A stretch of DNA of 64,000 bases from CAZJQD01 sp964548165 [NCBI: uncultured bacterium] (GCA_964548165.1 CAZJQD010000005.1:29891-93890); one strand, 5' to 3'; shown: positions 8,361-16,983, counted from the first letter of the stretch. Translations and numbers: made by a program. Notes: generated by a model from the letters alone, not told the origin.

Positions 8361-9134
8361 ATGAGTCAGACGAGAAGCCGGTGTCGCATCGTTCTCGGGA
8401 TGCTGGAGCAGGATGAGAGCCCCGGGTCCCTGCCTGCCGGGAACCGCTACCGTGCGTCATACGTGCGGCGAGAATACTGGCGAGCGAAGGCCGGCGGCGA
8501 GACGCTGCTGGTCTTGACTCATCGGAACGCGCTGGTGGGCTGGCACGAGCCGACCGTCTTCGCCGTCTCGGTGCCGACGCCGGAGGAGACTCCCGAGCTC
8601 ATTCTGCGAGCCAGTGGGCCGCTGGGCGCGCACGATGAGGCGATATTCGTGCGCCCCCCCGCGAAGGATGCCGACCGTCCCGTCGAACCATGGGAATCGA
8701 TCCTGGTGACGGCGGCGGAGCGGGTCGCTGTTCCGCTCGAGGTTGCCGACGCCGAGCGGCGCGTCCTGGTGGTGACCTATTGTTCTCGTCGGAAGAACGC
8801 CGCGAGCGGAGACCTCCCGGCCATCGAGCGCTATGAGTCGCCGCGCATTCGGGCGTCGAGCGATCGTGCGGCGGCGATGGGTGCCGATTTCCGGATACTC
8901 TCGGGTACGTTCGGGCTTCTGCGCGCCGAGGATCCGATCCCCTACTATGATCATCTTCTCCAGCCGGAGGAGGTTGCCGGCATGGTCGAACGCGTGATCC
9001 CCGTCCTCGGGGTCTATGACGAGGTGGTCTTCACGCAGGTCCCCGGCGACTACATCGAACCTTACCTTGCCGTGGTGACCTCCGCGGCCCAGGCGACATC
9101 CACGGCCATCTCGAACGAGAACCTTTCGCTCTAA
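8361..9134 (+). CDS. DUF6884-like protein
   Basis: 257 residues from ATG 8361 with GGAAGG about 8 nt upstream; the open frame extends further left but only by running through the tRNA. The C-terminal half has VVTYCSRRKNA, YESPRIRASSDRAA, FRILSGTFGLLRAEDPIPYYD and then a helix ending VIPVL. This order (C-S-x-x-K near a strand, then ILSA.FGLL.P...I..YD) is that of DUF6884 proteins, whose function is not established. The N-terminal about 110 residues are not recognised. Confidence 0.6.
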   Translation: MSQTRSRCRIVLGMLEQDESPGSLPAGNRYRASYVRREYWRAKAGGETLLVLTHRNALVGWHEPTVFAVSVPTPEETPELILRASGPLGAHDEAIFVRPPAKDADRPVEPWESILVTAAERVAVPLEVADAERRVLVVTYCSRRKNAASGDLPAIERYESPRIRASSDRAAAMGADFRILSGTFGLLRAEDPIPYYDHLLQPEEVAGMVERVIPVLGVYDEVVFTQVPGDYIEPYLAVVTSAAQATSTAISNENLSL

Positions 9135-9144
9135 TCGTTCGCGC

Positions 9145-9310
9145 ATTTTTGCCACAGAGACCACAGAGGATCCCGGAGGCAAAGATTCAAGATTGTGCCG
9201 ATTCGAGCTGTATCAGGCACAAGCCGTGGTAGGAGGAGATGTTCTGTTTGTTGGTCAGGATTCTTCTCTTTTGCCCTCCTCAGCGATCTCTGTGGTGCGA
9301 ATTCATGAAT
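9145..9310. repeat. Dispersed large-hairpin repeat, family 1, copy B
   Basis: Fills the gap between two convergent genes. Left arm CCACAGAG at 9152-9159, with CCACAGAGG following; right arm CTCTGTGG at 9288-9295. The right end continues TGCGAATTCATG, the same as the end of copy D at 54104-54117. Confidence 0.65.
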
Positions 9311-9322
9311 AGATCAGGCGCA

Positions 9323-11926
9323 TCAGCGAATCCTGCGGAAGACGATGCGGTTGCCCTCGCGACGGGCGGCCGTGAAGCGAGCGTCCGAGCCAACGACCTC
9401 GCGGATGAGGAGTGTCTGCTGGGTAGCGTCGAAGCGGCGAACACGGAGACGTCCGTCGGGGGTGCGCGCCTGGTCGTCCCACGAGCGAAGCGCCTGCGCA
9501 GCTCCGGTGACGGTCCCACCCGCCGCGGCGCCCGGTTGGGGCTCCGTCGTCGAGGTCGGCACGGTGGGCGGGCCCTGGGATCGCGTGATGCCGACGGGAT
9601 GGATTGTACGCGGTGGGGCGACCGGCACCGGCGACGGGGCGGGCGCGGTCGGAGTCGATGAGCGCGGGGCGGACACTCCGGTCGATCCGGCGGATGGGGT
9701 GGCGGCCGTCGGGGCCGATGATGATCTTCCCGGTGTCGCGGAGGGTGGGCGGGCCGACGTCAAGGGACGAGGCGAAGGCGCGGTACGAGCCGTTCTTCGC
9801 GGACCCGGTCGCACGCGGATGCGAAATTCATCGGGCCCCAGGTTGATGCCTCCGGCGATGCTGAGCACGTGCCTGAGGACAACCCCGGTGCCGTTGTACT
9901 CGCGGATGCGGTTGTTGAGATCGGTGCCGAGGGCCTGGTACTCGGCCGCGAGCCTCGACCCTTCGGCGCGGTGATCCTCCGCGGCCGCGCCGCCTCGCCC
10001 CACCAGCGCCTCCAGCTCGCGCAGTCGCCTTTCCATGGCCCCCAGTCGCACGGCGTCGCTGTCGATGGCGCGGATGGCTTCCTGTCGCCGCGTGAGGGCG
10101 GGCGGCGGCCGCTTCTCGGCCGCGCGCGTCGCCCAGGCCTGGAGATCGGCGGGCGTCTTGATGAGACGTCGCACGGGGGCTTGTCGCTCGTCCTGCCAGG
10201 AGGCGCGCGCCCGCGCCGCCGGCGGGGTTCTGCCCGCTTCGTGCGATGAGGAATTCGCGGCCGCGAGGAATCCCGCAAGCGCGGTCTCCGTCTCGAAGAA
10301 TGTCTCGATCGATTCGTCCAGGAGAGGGGAGAGGCTGGTGGACCAGAGACCGGCCTGTACTCCGGCCGTGTCCGGCCAGGGGGCGCCCGAGGGCACGACG
10401 AGCCAGTTTGCCGCGATCATCTGTTCCCGGTCCGGCGGCGTTGGCACGGCGGGAAGGGTCATTCCGAGGAGGGCGTCGAGGTCGAGGTTCACGGCGCCAT
10501 TCGGGCGGGGGGAGCCGCTGGAGGCGCCGCCGCGCTTGAGCCAACTACAGATGCCGAGAAGCCGGGCGACGGTCTCGAGCTCGCGGAATTCCTCGAACGC
10601 CGCGGCGTACACCTCGTAGCGCGCGTTCAGGTCGTCGATGCCGGCGCGGATGGAGGGACTGAGGAGGCGGCGGCGATCCCGCGCGAAGGAGCGCGGATCG
10701 GCGAAGTCGCCGCGCTGTCGCTCGGCATCCGCCGTGAACCGCGCCTTGATGATCTCTGCCTCGCCGAAGTCGGCGTCCGTGACGAGCTCGACGGATTCCG
10801 GGTAGAACCAGAAGCGCGTTCCGATCCATCCGCTCCCGTCGTTTCGCTCGCGCAGGAGGTCGCGTTCGGGCGTCGTGAGGAACCCGGGGATGGTTCGTGC
10901 CGCGTCAGCGCGGAGATCGGCGTGCGTATTGGGGTCAAGGCCACTCGTCAGGGTCTTGAATCGCTTGTCGGCCTCGAGGACGGTTGCTCCCATGCTGGTG
11001 TTCTCAAGGTAGCCGCCGAAGTTGACGGTGGCGCGGGTGGGATCGGCGTGCGGATCGAGGCTGATGAAGGCATCGTTGTCTCCGGCCCAGGCGACGGCGC
11101 GCCAGGCCACGGCGAGATCGGCGAGCGTCGCGGGCCGGCCGTTGAGCCGGGGAGGAGACCCGGGCCCGGGGATGAGCTCGAGCCCGCCATCCGCTGTTCG
11201 GCGCGCGCCCGCGATCGCGCGGTTGGAGCTGAAGAATGCGGCAAGAGCGGAACCATCGAGCGAGGCTCGGCCGCCCGGCGGCGGGAAGGAGCGACCGCGC
11301 ACCGAGTGAGGCTTGGTGGCGAAGGTGATCCGGGAGCGCGAGTAGTCATGCGTGTAGGACCAGACGCGGGCCTCGAGGAGGCCGGAGTCGGGAACGAGGG
11401 AGGTGAGGATGTGCCGGATGACGGGATACCACTGGCGCCAGGCCGCCGAGGAGTTGGCCCCGGGAACGAAGAGGCGAACGCGTCCCGCGCCATCGGTGAA
11501 CGCGGCGATCCGACCGCCGCGCACGAGCGCCACCCAGGCCGGTTCGGCCTGGCCCGCGGGATACCACGCCGCCAGCGGCATGAAGGAGGGAGCCCCGTTC
11601 GGCGGGGGCTCCATCATGTCGAGGGCCTCGTTGAGAAGCGCAGTGTGGGGATCGACAAGAGGCTGGGCGGCGCCGCGGAGGGATCGGGAGGAGGAGAGGA
11701 GCGGCAGGGCCTCGGCGAGGGTCTGGCCGGTCCGGATGATGCGAGAGCGATCGACCAGGTCCGCGTAGTCGATGATGACGGCGCGAGAGACAGCAGGAAG
11801 CAGAACGAGGAATGCGGCGACGGCCAGGAGGCGGTGCGCGTTCGTGCGTCGGGCGGCGAGGCGATGGTCGCGGGCGCGTCGGGCGCTGGGAGGTTCGAGC
11901 TTGCGAAGCCACGCGTGGAGAGTCAT
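9323..11926 (-). CDS. Large secreted protein of unknown function
   Basis: 867 residues. ATG 11926 overlaps the stop of the upstream MMACHC-like gene as ATGA. A membrane segment (LLAVAAFLVLLPAVSRAV) at about residues 34-51 looks like a late signal peptide after a basic N-terminus. The middle holds VNFGGYLENTSMGATVLEADK and FKTLTSGLDPN, which may belong to a family of large exported proteins but gives no function. A coiled region lies around 600-650. A Pro/Ser/Thr-rich tail (about 700-810) precedes a short basic C-terminal domain. No enzyme motif was recognised. Confidence 0.6.
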   Translation of the reverse strand: MTLHAWLRKLEPPSARRARDHRLAARRTNAHRLLAVAAFLVLLPAVSRAVIIDYADLVDRSRIIRTGQTLAEALPLLSSSRSLRGAAQPLVDPHTALLNEALDMMEPPPNGAPSFMPLAAWYPAGQAEPAWVALVRGGRIAAFTDGAGRVRLFVPGANSSAAWRQWYPVIRHILTSLVPDSGLLEARVWSYTHDYSRSRITFATKPHSVRGRSFPPPGGRASLDGSALAAFFSSNRAIAGARRTADGGLELIPGPGSPPRLNGRPATLADLAVAWRAVAWAGDNDAFISLDPHADPTRATVNFGGYLENTSMGATVLEADKRFKTLTSGLDPNTHADLRADAARTIPGFLTTPERDLLRERNDGSGWIGTRFWFYPESVELVTDADFGEAEIIKARFTADAERQRGDFADPRSFARDRRRLLSPSIRAGIDDLNARYEVYAAAFEEFRELETVARLLGICSWLKRGGASSGSPRPNGAVNLDLDALLGMTLPAVPTPPDREQMIAANWLVVPSGAPWPDTAGVQAGLWSTSLSPLLDESIETFFETETALAGFLAAANSSSHEAGRTPPAARARASWQDERQAPVRRLIKTPADLQAWATRAAEKRPPPALTRRQEAIRAIDSDAVRLGAMERRLRELEALVGRGGAAAEDHRAEGSRLAAEYQALGTDLNNRIREYNGTGVVLRHVLSIAGGINLGPDEFRIRVRPGPRRTARTAPSPRPLTSARPPSATPGRSSSAPTAATPSAGSTGVSAPRSSTPTAPAPSPVPVAPPRTIHPVGITRSQGPPTVPTSTTEPQPGAAAGGTVTGAAQALRSWDDQARTPDGRLRVRRFDATQQTLLIREVVGSDARFTAARREGNRIVFRRIR

Positions 11927-12663
11927 CGCACGACCAGGGCGCGCAGCACGTCCTTGTCCTTGGTGTAGTGGTATTGGATTTGATCCTCGAAGTAGCGCGA
12001 GTCCCTGCCGACCGGGCAACTGTCTCGCAGGGCGACCCAGAGTTTCCAGGAGGTGCGCGGCGTCGAGGCCAGGTCACCGTCAGCGCGCGAGGCGGCGACG
12101 GCGACCTGGAGCGCGGGCTCGCACCGGGCCTCGCAGTCAGCGCAGAGATCGGGCAGTTCGATCGCGGGCGCCGGTGGTCCTGGCACGTCGCACACGACCA
12201 TGGCCCTCAGGCCGATCCAGGGCCCGTGCACGGGGTGGATGCAGAGGTGGGTGCGGCCGAGGCGCGCGAGGCCGGCCAGGTGAGCGGCTCGCTGGATGGC
12301 GATTCGTCGCGGCGGCGGATCGTGGCTCCAGCGCACGCTCGTCCGCACCGGGAGCTCATCGGCGGCCGCTCGGATACCCTCCATGCAGAACGTGTCGAAC
12401 GGGTGGGGCTGATCGAGAAGCTCCGGCCTGGCACGCAGGGCATCGAGAAAGACGGGCCAGATCGCGCGCGAGCTGGCGACCACGATCACGAGGGCGTCTT
12501 CTCTCCTGCTATCGCCGATGCGGCAGGATGCGGGGACCCCGGCGTTGTAGTGACGCAGGTTCAGGGGAGCGGTGAGGTCGAACCCCCGGGGGAGCAGGGC
12601 GGAGGAGAGCGCGGCGCGGATCGCCTCCGCCGAGGCTCTGGGTTCGGCATCGACCGGCGCCAT
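11923..12663 (-). CDS. MMACHC (CblC)-like cobalamin-processing protein
   Basis: 246 residues from ATG 12663; longer readings enter tRNA-Ser. The features match MMACHC, the B12 dealkylase/decyanase of the flavin-dependent nitroreductase fold: LVIVVASSRAIWPVFLDAL, a helix with HPFDTFCMEGIRAA, AAHLAGLARLG, then CIHPVHGPWIGLRAMVVCD and near the end RYFEDQIQYHY (compare CIHP..GGWFA.RGV and RYSEEQKAYF in MMACHC). The bacterial copy adds a CADCEARC motif that could bind a metal or an Fe-S cluster, so a QueG-related reductase is a second option. It may act with CobO (4199-4762) in corrinoid salvage. Confidence 0.62.
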   Translation of the reverse strand: MAPVDAEPRASAEAIRAALSSALLPRGFDLTAPLNLRHYNAGVPASCRIGDSRREDALVIVVASSRAIWPVFLDALRARPELLDQPHPFDTFCMEGIRAAADELPVRTSVRWSHDPPPRRIAIQRAAHLAGLARLGRTHLCIHPVHGPWIGLRAMVVCDVPGPPAPAIELPDLCADCEARCEPALQVAVAASRADGDLASTPRTSWKLWVALRDSCPVGRDSRYFEDQIQYHYTKDKDVLRALVVR

Positions 12664-12669
12664 GCGTCC

Positions 12670-12699
12670 ATTATCCGCTTCTCCCGCCCGTGGAGTCCA
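12670..12699 (-). promoter_or_regulatory. Promoter of the MMACHC-like gene
   Basis: On the minus strand TGGACT (12694-12699), an 18-bp spacer, and GATAAT (12670-12675). The -10 ends only 6 nt before the ATG, predicting a leaderless mRNA. Confidence 0.45.
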
Positions 12700-12733
12700 T
12701 GAATCCGTGCGGACGGTGACGGTCTCCTGAGGA

Positions 12734-12739
12734 TATACT
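12734..12739 (+). promoter_or_regulatory. -10 box of the tRNA-Ser gene
   Basis: TATACT 16 nt before the mature tRNA. A clear -35 is not visible. Confidence 0.5.
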
Positions 12740-12755
12740 GATCGCGTCGGCGCCC

Positions 12756-12844
12756 GGAGGGGTGGCTGAGCGGTTGAAAGCGACGGTCTTGAAAACCGTT
12801 GACCCGCGAGAGCGGGTTCGTGGGTTCGAATCCCACCCCCTCCG
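12756..12844 (+). tRNA. tRNA-Ser (anticodon TGA)
   Basis: 89 nt with the long variable arm of class II tRNAs. Acceptor GGAGGGG pairs with CCCCTCC (12837-12843), discriminator G12844. The anticodon stem is ACGGT/ACCGT with loop CTTGAAA, anticodon TGA at 12790-12792. The variable arm CCCGC/GCGGG is perfect and the T loop is GGTTCGAATCC. CCA is not encoded. Confidence 0.95.
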
Positions 12845-12918
12845 CCGTCGCCGCTCCCTAGCCCTAAGCCCCCGTCCCCGCCTCCCCGGAATAATTGGGA
12901 AATCACCGCGAAAACACC

Positions 12919-12950
12919 TTGACAGGCATCGGGCTTAATATCATTAGTTA
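12919..12950 (+). promoter_or_regulatory. Promoter for the secreted-protein operon
   Basis: A perfect TTGACA at 12919-12924 is followed by a sharply AT-rich stretch (12936-12950, TTAATATCATTAGTTA) that must contain the -10; its exact position is unclear. The gap 12845-13177 is otherwise gene-free. It holds the palindrome at 12954, a G/C-rich leader, and a hairpin around 13100-13135 just before the ribosome site of the next gene. Confidence 0.55.
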
Positions 12951-12953
12951 AGC

Positions 12954-12973
12954 TAGCTAATGCGCATTAGCTA
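12954..12973. promoter_or_regulatory. Perfect 20-bp palindrome, probable operator
   Basis: TAGCTAATGC/GCATTAGCTA is its own reverse complement across all 20 bases. Extra half-sites of the same ATTAG core occur at 12943 and 12978. It lies directly downstream of TTGACA 12919, where a bound dimer would block transcription. Confidence 0.65.
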
Positions 12974-13177
12974 ATATATTAGCAACGGGGCGCCCGCGAC
13001 GGGCGTCCGGCCGCCGAGGGAGGAGACGGAGCCGGGGGAGCCGGTGGCGGCGCTTGGAGTCGCGGGGGGTCACGAGAGGTGATTTCCTGGGCATGACCGA
13101 TGGTCCTTCCCCCGAGGTTTCGGGCCGGAGGACGGCTCAAGGGAATGCCTCTCACGTAAACTCGAGGAGGTTTCATC

Positions 13178-13816
13178 ATGATTCGTTCACTTCGTCTCTT
13201 CGCCGGGCTGGTCGGCCTGGCGCTTGTCTTCGCGCCCGGAGCGCGCGCCGCGCTGGATTCGTCCGACAGCGTCGCCGCGTCGCTGACGGTGCTGGGATCG
13301 GCCAGCCTGGCGCTCCAGCCGCGCAATGTCAGCAACAACGCCAGCGCGTCGTCGCTCTCGTTCAGCCTGCCGGCGCCCGGGGAGACCCTGACGCTGGGGA
13401 ACCAGTACGTCGAGGTCGCGTGGTCGACGAACTATGACAACTGGAAGATCAAGACGTACACCGACAATCTCCAGCCGTCCTCGCCGACGGATTACTGGGG
13501 AGCGCTCATCGGGCCCGACACGGCCTATCGCGTCTACTTGAGGTGGCAGGTGAAGGATGACGCCGTCACTCCCGCGCTCAACTCCGGCACCTGGAACAAC
13601 TGGACACTGGTCAAGGACAAGGCCGATCCCGATTACGACTACAACTCGGGTTACATCAATGTCGCCCAGGGCGGCACCTGGGACGGCGGCTGGGCCCAGC
13701 TCGGCGACGGCTCGCCCTGCGCCTCGCCCGTTAACGTCTATGTTGCCGGCACCACCAATGGGCTCCCGCCCGGCGTGTACCGGACCAGCATGGTCTTCGA
13801 TCTCCTTCACCTGTAA
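13178..13816 (+). CDS. Secreted pilin-like / surface protein
   Basis: 212 residues from ATG with GAGGAGG 7 nt upstream (13164-13170), among the best ribosome sites in the window. Signal peptide SLRLFAGLVGLALVFAPGARA, then an Ala/Ser-rich start (SVAASLTVLGSASLALQPRN) and aromatic-rich beta strands, ending VYRTSMVFDLLHL. The composition resembles small structural surface proteins (spore-coat-U or fimbrial subunits). First of three cotranscribed genes; the next encodes a chaperone-like protein, which supports a surface-assembly role. Confidence 0.55.
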   Translation: MIRSLRLFAGLVGLALVFAPGARAALDSSDSVAASLTVLGSASLALQPRNVSNNASASSLSFSLPAPGETLTLGNQYVEVAWSTNYDNWKIKTYTDNLQPSSPTDYWGALIGPDTAYRVYLRWQVKDDAVTPALNSGTWNNWTLVKDKADPDYDYNSGYINVAQGGTWDGGWAQLGDGSPCASPVNVYVAGTTNGLPPGVYRTSMVFDLLHL

Positions 13817-13826
13817 GCGAGAACTC

Positions 13827-14666
13827 GTGGCTTCCGGACCAGGAAAGGATCGGAGACGCTCGCCCGCCCCGCCGCTCGATGGGAGCGGCGGGTGCCGGGT
13901 TCGGCGCGGCCGAATTCCCGTTGGCGTCCTGGTGGCGGCGCTCGCGTGCTGGCCGCCCGCTCATGCCGGGATCGATGTCCACCCGGTGATCGTCGAGGCC
14001 GTCGTCGAAGCCGACTCTCACCTGTCGGGCTCCTGGTCCCTGCATAACAGCGGCGGCGCGGCGACCGAGGTCGCGATCGCGGCCGTCGCGTACGAGGATT
14101 ACTCGCGCGGCCGCCGATTTGCGCCCCCGCCGGCATGGCTGTCCCTCGGGGCAGACACGCTCATACTCGCTCCGGGCGAGGAGACGTCGGTGGCGTTCAC
14201 CATCCGCTTGCCCGCGGCCGCGGTCGGGGAATCCCTGGCCCTGGTCTTCTTCGCGGAGAGAGCCCGCGGCGCCGGCGCCACCATGCAGGGGCGACTTGGT
14301 ACCGCGCTCTACGCGCTGGCCGCCGGGACCGCGCGGCCGGATCTGCGCCTCGCCTCGACGCACGCGTCGCAGGATGCGGCCGGAACCATACTCGGCGTCA
14401 GCGTCGCCAATGCGGGCAACGTTCATCTCCGGCCCAAGGGCATTCTGGAGGTCCTGGGGCGCACCGGCCGCGTGCGCGCGCGGTGCGTCCTGCGCACGGG
14501 AGCGCCCGTCCTGCCGGGACAGGTGGAGCGGTTCTTCGCGGCGCCGATCCACCCGCCCCTGCCGCCAGGCCGTTGGCGTCTGCGCTGGACGATCGATCCG
14601 GGTCTCGTCGACGGTCGCGCCGGTCCGGTGATCGCGGGCGACACGGCCTTGAACGTGCCGCGGTAG
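13827..14666 (+). CDS. Periplasmic protein resembling a fimbrial chaperone
   Basis: 279 residues, GTG 13827, 10 nt after the preceding stop. A signal-like segment IPVGVLVAALACWPPAHAG precedes IDVHPVIVEAVVEADSHLSG and WSLHNSGGAATEVAIAAVAY, with WLSLGADTLILAPGEETSV and the strand GESLALVFFAE. This order (P..VE, N.G..P/ATEV, P..L.L.PGE...V, GE..A.L.F) is that of PapD-like and WxL-interacting Ig-fold chaperones. The canonical Arg/Lys active pair of PapD is not evident, so it may be a relative rather than a true usher-pathway chaperone. Confidence 0.5.
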   Translation: MASGPGKDRRRSPAPPLDGSGGCRVRRGRIPVGVLVAALACWPPAHAGIDVHPVIVEAVVEADSHLSGSWSLHNSGGAATEVAIAAVAYEDYSRGRRFAPPPAWLSLGADTLILAPGEETSVAFTIRLPAAAVGESLALVFFAERARGAGATMQGRLGTALYALAAGTARPDLRLASTHASQDAAGTILGVSVANAGNVHLRPKGILEVLGRTGRVRARCVLRTGAPVLPGQVERFFAAPIHPPLPPGRWRLRWTIDPGLVDGRAGPVIAGDTALNVPR

Positions 14667-14674
14667 CGCGGCGC

Positions 14675-15937
14675 GTGAGCTCTGCGGCGAAGCGGACCAT
14701 CCCGGCAGGAGGTCTTCTCCTGCTTCTCCTGGCGTGCCCCACTTCTTCGAGCGCACTCTCCCTGGATACCACGCGTTCCGTCGAGGCGCTCCTCTTCGTC
14801 CCCGGAACGCGCGCGGACGGGCTCCCGCTCTGCCGCATCGTCTCTCTCCCGAGCGCCGAGCGGGGCCTCATCCCGATCGCGGGCGATGTGCTCTCGCTGA
14901 GGGCGAAGGCGTATCGGCCTCTCAAGAGCGTCGTCTTCGAGTTCCGGCCGCTGGGGGGGGCGTCCTGGCAGACCTGCCCGGACCCGGGGTTTGGGTCGCG
15001 CCCGGACCAGAGACTCCGCCTTTCCCAGGCGTGGGACATTTCACGCCTGGAGGCGGGCGCCTATGAACTGCGGGCCGTCGCGACGGATGAGGGGGGAACC
15101 CCCGACCCTGATCCGGAAGTGGTCTGCATCGACCGCGTTGACCGGGCGATGGCGAGCGAAGAGTGGTTCCAGGAGGCGTCGAGGACCTGGACGTCGCGCC
15201 GGCGTGCCACTCCCGGCCGCGCCGATACCATCACGCTTCTCGACGGGACGTCGCTCCACCTTCCCGAGGGCGCGTTCACATCCGGCGACACCACGTGGCT
15301 TCGCATCGTGATCCTGCCCGCTCTCGATCCCGCGGATGCCGTGCCCTCGCCCGGTCTCGTCGTGCCGTCCGGCGGGTCGTTTCGGCGCTTTGAGCGCGAG
15401 GATGGTACCTGCACGTTCTCGTCCGCGGTGACGCTGGGAATTCCCTACGACGATCGCGGGCTCACCGTGCCCGAGCATGGGCTTGGCATCTATCGATTCG
15501 ACCCCGTGGATCGCGCCTGGATCCGTGAAACGAACACGTGGTTGGACCAGGACGAGAACATCGCCTGGGCGCGCGTCGATCACTTCACCTCCTTCGCCGT
15601 TCTCGGCGCGGTGCCCGCCGTCAGTCTCTCCGGCGTTGTCGTCTATCCCAATCCTTATGTCCCCACCGACGCGGATCCGGCCAACGGCCGCCCGTATGCG
15701 GCGGGCGATCCCGGCTCGGGGGTCAGCTTCGGATCGGTCACCGACGATGTGGAGATCACGGTCTTCACCATCGCCGGACAGCGGGTCGCCCGGATGCAGG
15801 CGTCCCGGACAGGCGGAACGGTGCGATGGGATGCGCGTAATGACGCCGGGCGCGAGCTGGCATCCGGCGTCTACCTCGTGGTGTTCCGCGCCCCGCGCGG
15901 AGAGGTGGTCGTGAGGAAGCTGATGATCATCCGCTGA
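14675..15937 (+). CDS. Exported protein with FlgD-Ig/T9SS-type C-terminal domain
   Basis: 420 residues, GTG 14675, 8 nt after the previous stop. A signal peptide (GGLLLLLLACPTSSSA) is followed by Ig-like strands. A domain with DHFTSFAVLG (about 300-310) resembles ZU5-type modules. The last 85 residues read VVVYPNPYVP, VEITVFTIAGQRV, WDARNDAGRELASGVYLVVF and end KLMIIR. That is the FlgD-like Ig fold used as a C-terminal sorting or anchoring module in many FCB-group proteins. It may display or anchor the product of the first gene of this operon. Confidence 0.6.
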   Translation: MSSAAKRTIPAGGLLLLLLACPTSSSALSLDTTRSVEALLFVPGTRADGLPLCRIVSLPSAERGLIPIAGDVLSLRAKAYRPLKSVVFEFRPLGGASWQTCPDPGFGSRPDQRLRLSQAWDISRLEAGAYELRAVATDEGGTPDPDPEVVCIDRVDRAMASEEWFQEASRTWTSRRRATPGRADTITLLDGTSLHLPEGAFTSGDTTWLRIVILPALDPADAVPSPGLVVPSGGSFRRFEREDGTCTFSSAVTLGIPYDDRGLTVPEHGLGIYRFDPVDRAWIRETNTWLDQDENIAWARVDHFTSFAVLGAVPAVSLSGVVVYPNPYVPTDADPANGRPYAAGDPGSGVSFGSVTDDVEITVFTIAGQRVARMQASRTGGTVRWDARNDAGRELASGVYLVVFRAPRGEVVVRKLMIIR

Positions 15938-15976
15938 GTGGGGACGCGCTCGACGTGCGCCGGGTTCGCTAAAAGG

Positions 15977-16810
15977 TCAGCAGACGAGATGGTTGGCCGT
16001 GCCGCGGATAACGCCGAGCGAGGACAGCGGGGGCGCCGGGCGTGGCCGCGGCATCGGGAGGTCCAGGGCGCTGTCCGCGGCTGTCTCGGCCTTGAGGCCC
16101 CGGATACCCGCTCGCGCGGCGGCGACCTGCGCGGCATCCGCCTGGACCGTGCGGTTCCGTCCCCCGCTCTTGGCCGCGTAGAGCGCGGTGTCCGCCGCGG
16201 CGAAGAGGGCGGTCCAATCCGGGGGCATCGAGGCCGCGATGCCGGCGCTGGCCGTCATCCGGAGCCCGCCCGGGAAGACGTGGGCCGCGATGCCCGTGAT
16301 GATGCGGTCGGCAACCCGTGCCGCCTCCTCGATCGTTGCGTCGGCCAGCAGGACCACGAACTCCTCGCCGCCATAACGGACAGCCTCGTCCTGGGAACGG
16401 ATGAGCGTCTTGACGAGGTGTCCGCAATCCTCCAGCACGCGGTCGCCCACGGTGTGCCCGTGCGTGTCGTTGACGGTCTTGAAGTGATCGAGGTCCAGGA
16501 CGAGCACGGCGCCGCATTCCCCTCGCTCCCAGCGGGGGAGGATGTCTCGTTCCAGCGCGGCGCGGTTCTGGAGGCCCGTCAGCGGATCGACGAAGATGAT
16601 GCGGCGCAGTTTCTGGTTTTCTGCCCGTAGCTGCGTCAGCTCCAGCTCCATGCTGATGACGCGATTGCACATGGTGTGCCAGGAATTGGAATTGTTCGGC
16701 GCGCCGGATCCGCGCGCGGGCGCCGGCCGGAGGGACGCGTCCCGGAGGGCTCCGTTTCGAGACTGGATCGACTTATTCATATTCCCCTGTGATGCGAAAG
16801 CAACGTCCAT
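15977..16810 (-). CDS. Diguanylate cyclase (GGDEF protein)
   Basis: 277 residues; GGGGAG lies 7 nt before the ATG at 16810. After a low-complexity start, a short coiled coil (MELELTQLRAENQKLRR, about 54-70) leads into the GGDEF domain: DPLTGLQNR, LDLDHFKTVND, then the active loop GGEEF at 147-151. RSQD at 138-141, five residues before the active loop, is the inhibitory I-site (RxxD), so product feedback is expected. It makes c-di-GMP from two GTP in the cytosol. No sensor domain is attached; the C-terminal 45 residues are Pro/Ala-rich. Confidence 0.92.
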   Translation of the reverse strand: MDVAFASQGNMNKSIQSRNGALRDASLRPAPARGSGAPNNSNSWHTMCNRVISMELELTQLRAENQKLRRIIFVDPLTGLQNRAALERDILPRWERGECGAVLVLDLDHFKTVNDTHGHTVGDRVLEDCGHLVKTLIRSQDEAVRYGGEEFVVLLADATIEEAARVADRIITGIAAHVFPGGLRMTASAGIAASMPPDWTALFAAADTALYAAKSGGRNRTVQADAAQVAAARAGIRGLKAETAADSALDLPMPRPRPAPPLSSLGVIRGTANHLVC

Positions 16811-16959
16811 GTTATCGCTCCCCGTGACGAGAAACTTGAGTCCGCTCCGCGGCTAATTCACCTATCGGCAGGATGAGAAGCTGATCAAAGCTGTATTTTT
16901 CGCGGCATCTCCGTTCGGGCAGGCGTCGCGTGATGCGCCGCGAGGGAATTAAATCCCGT

Positions 16960-16983
16960 GAGCCCGGACTTTCGTCCGGGCTC
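16960..16983 (-). terminator. Putative terminator hairpin after the 17029-18324 gene
   Basis: GAGCCCGGAC and GTCCGGGCTC form a perfect 10-bp stem with a 4-nt loop. It lies 45 nt past the stop of the leftward gene. The following minus-strand bases (ACGGGATTTAATT) are only weakly T-rich. The rest of the gap 16811-17028 shows nothing else. Confidence 0.5.

Noticed and set aside
12980-13177. Known riboswitch in the leader of the secreted-protein operon
   Set aside because: There is a strong hairpin but no match to the c-di-GMP, cobalamin, SAM, fluoride or guanidine aptamer cores I know.
14675-15937. Proof of a type IX secretion system
   Set aside because: The C-terminal FlgD-Ig-like domain alone is not proof; no T9SS component gene is in the window.
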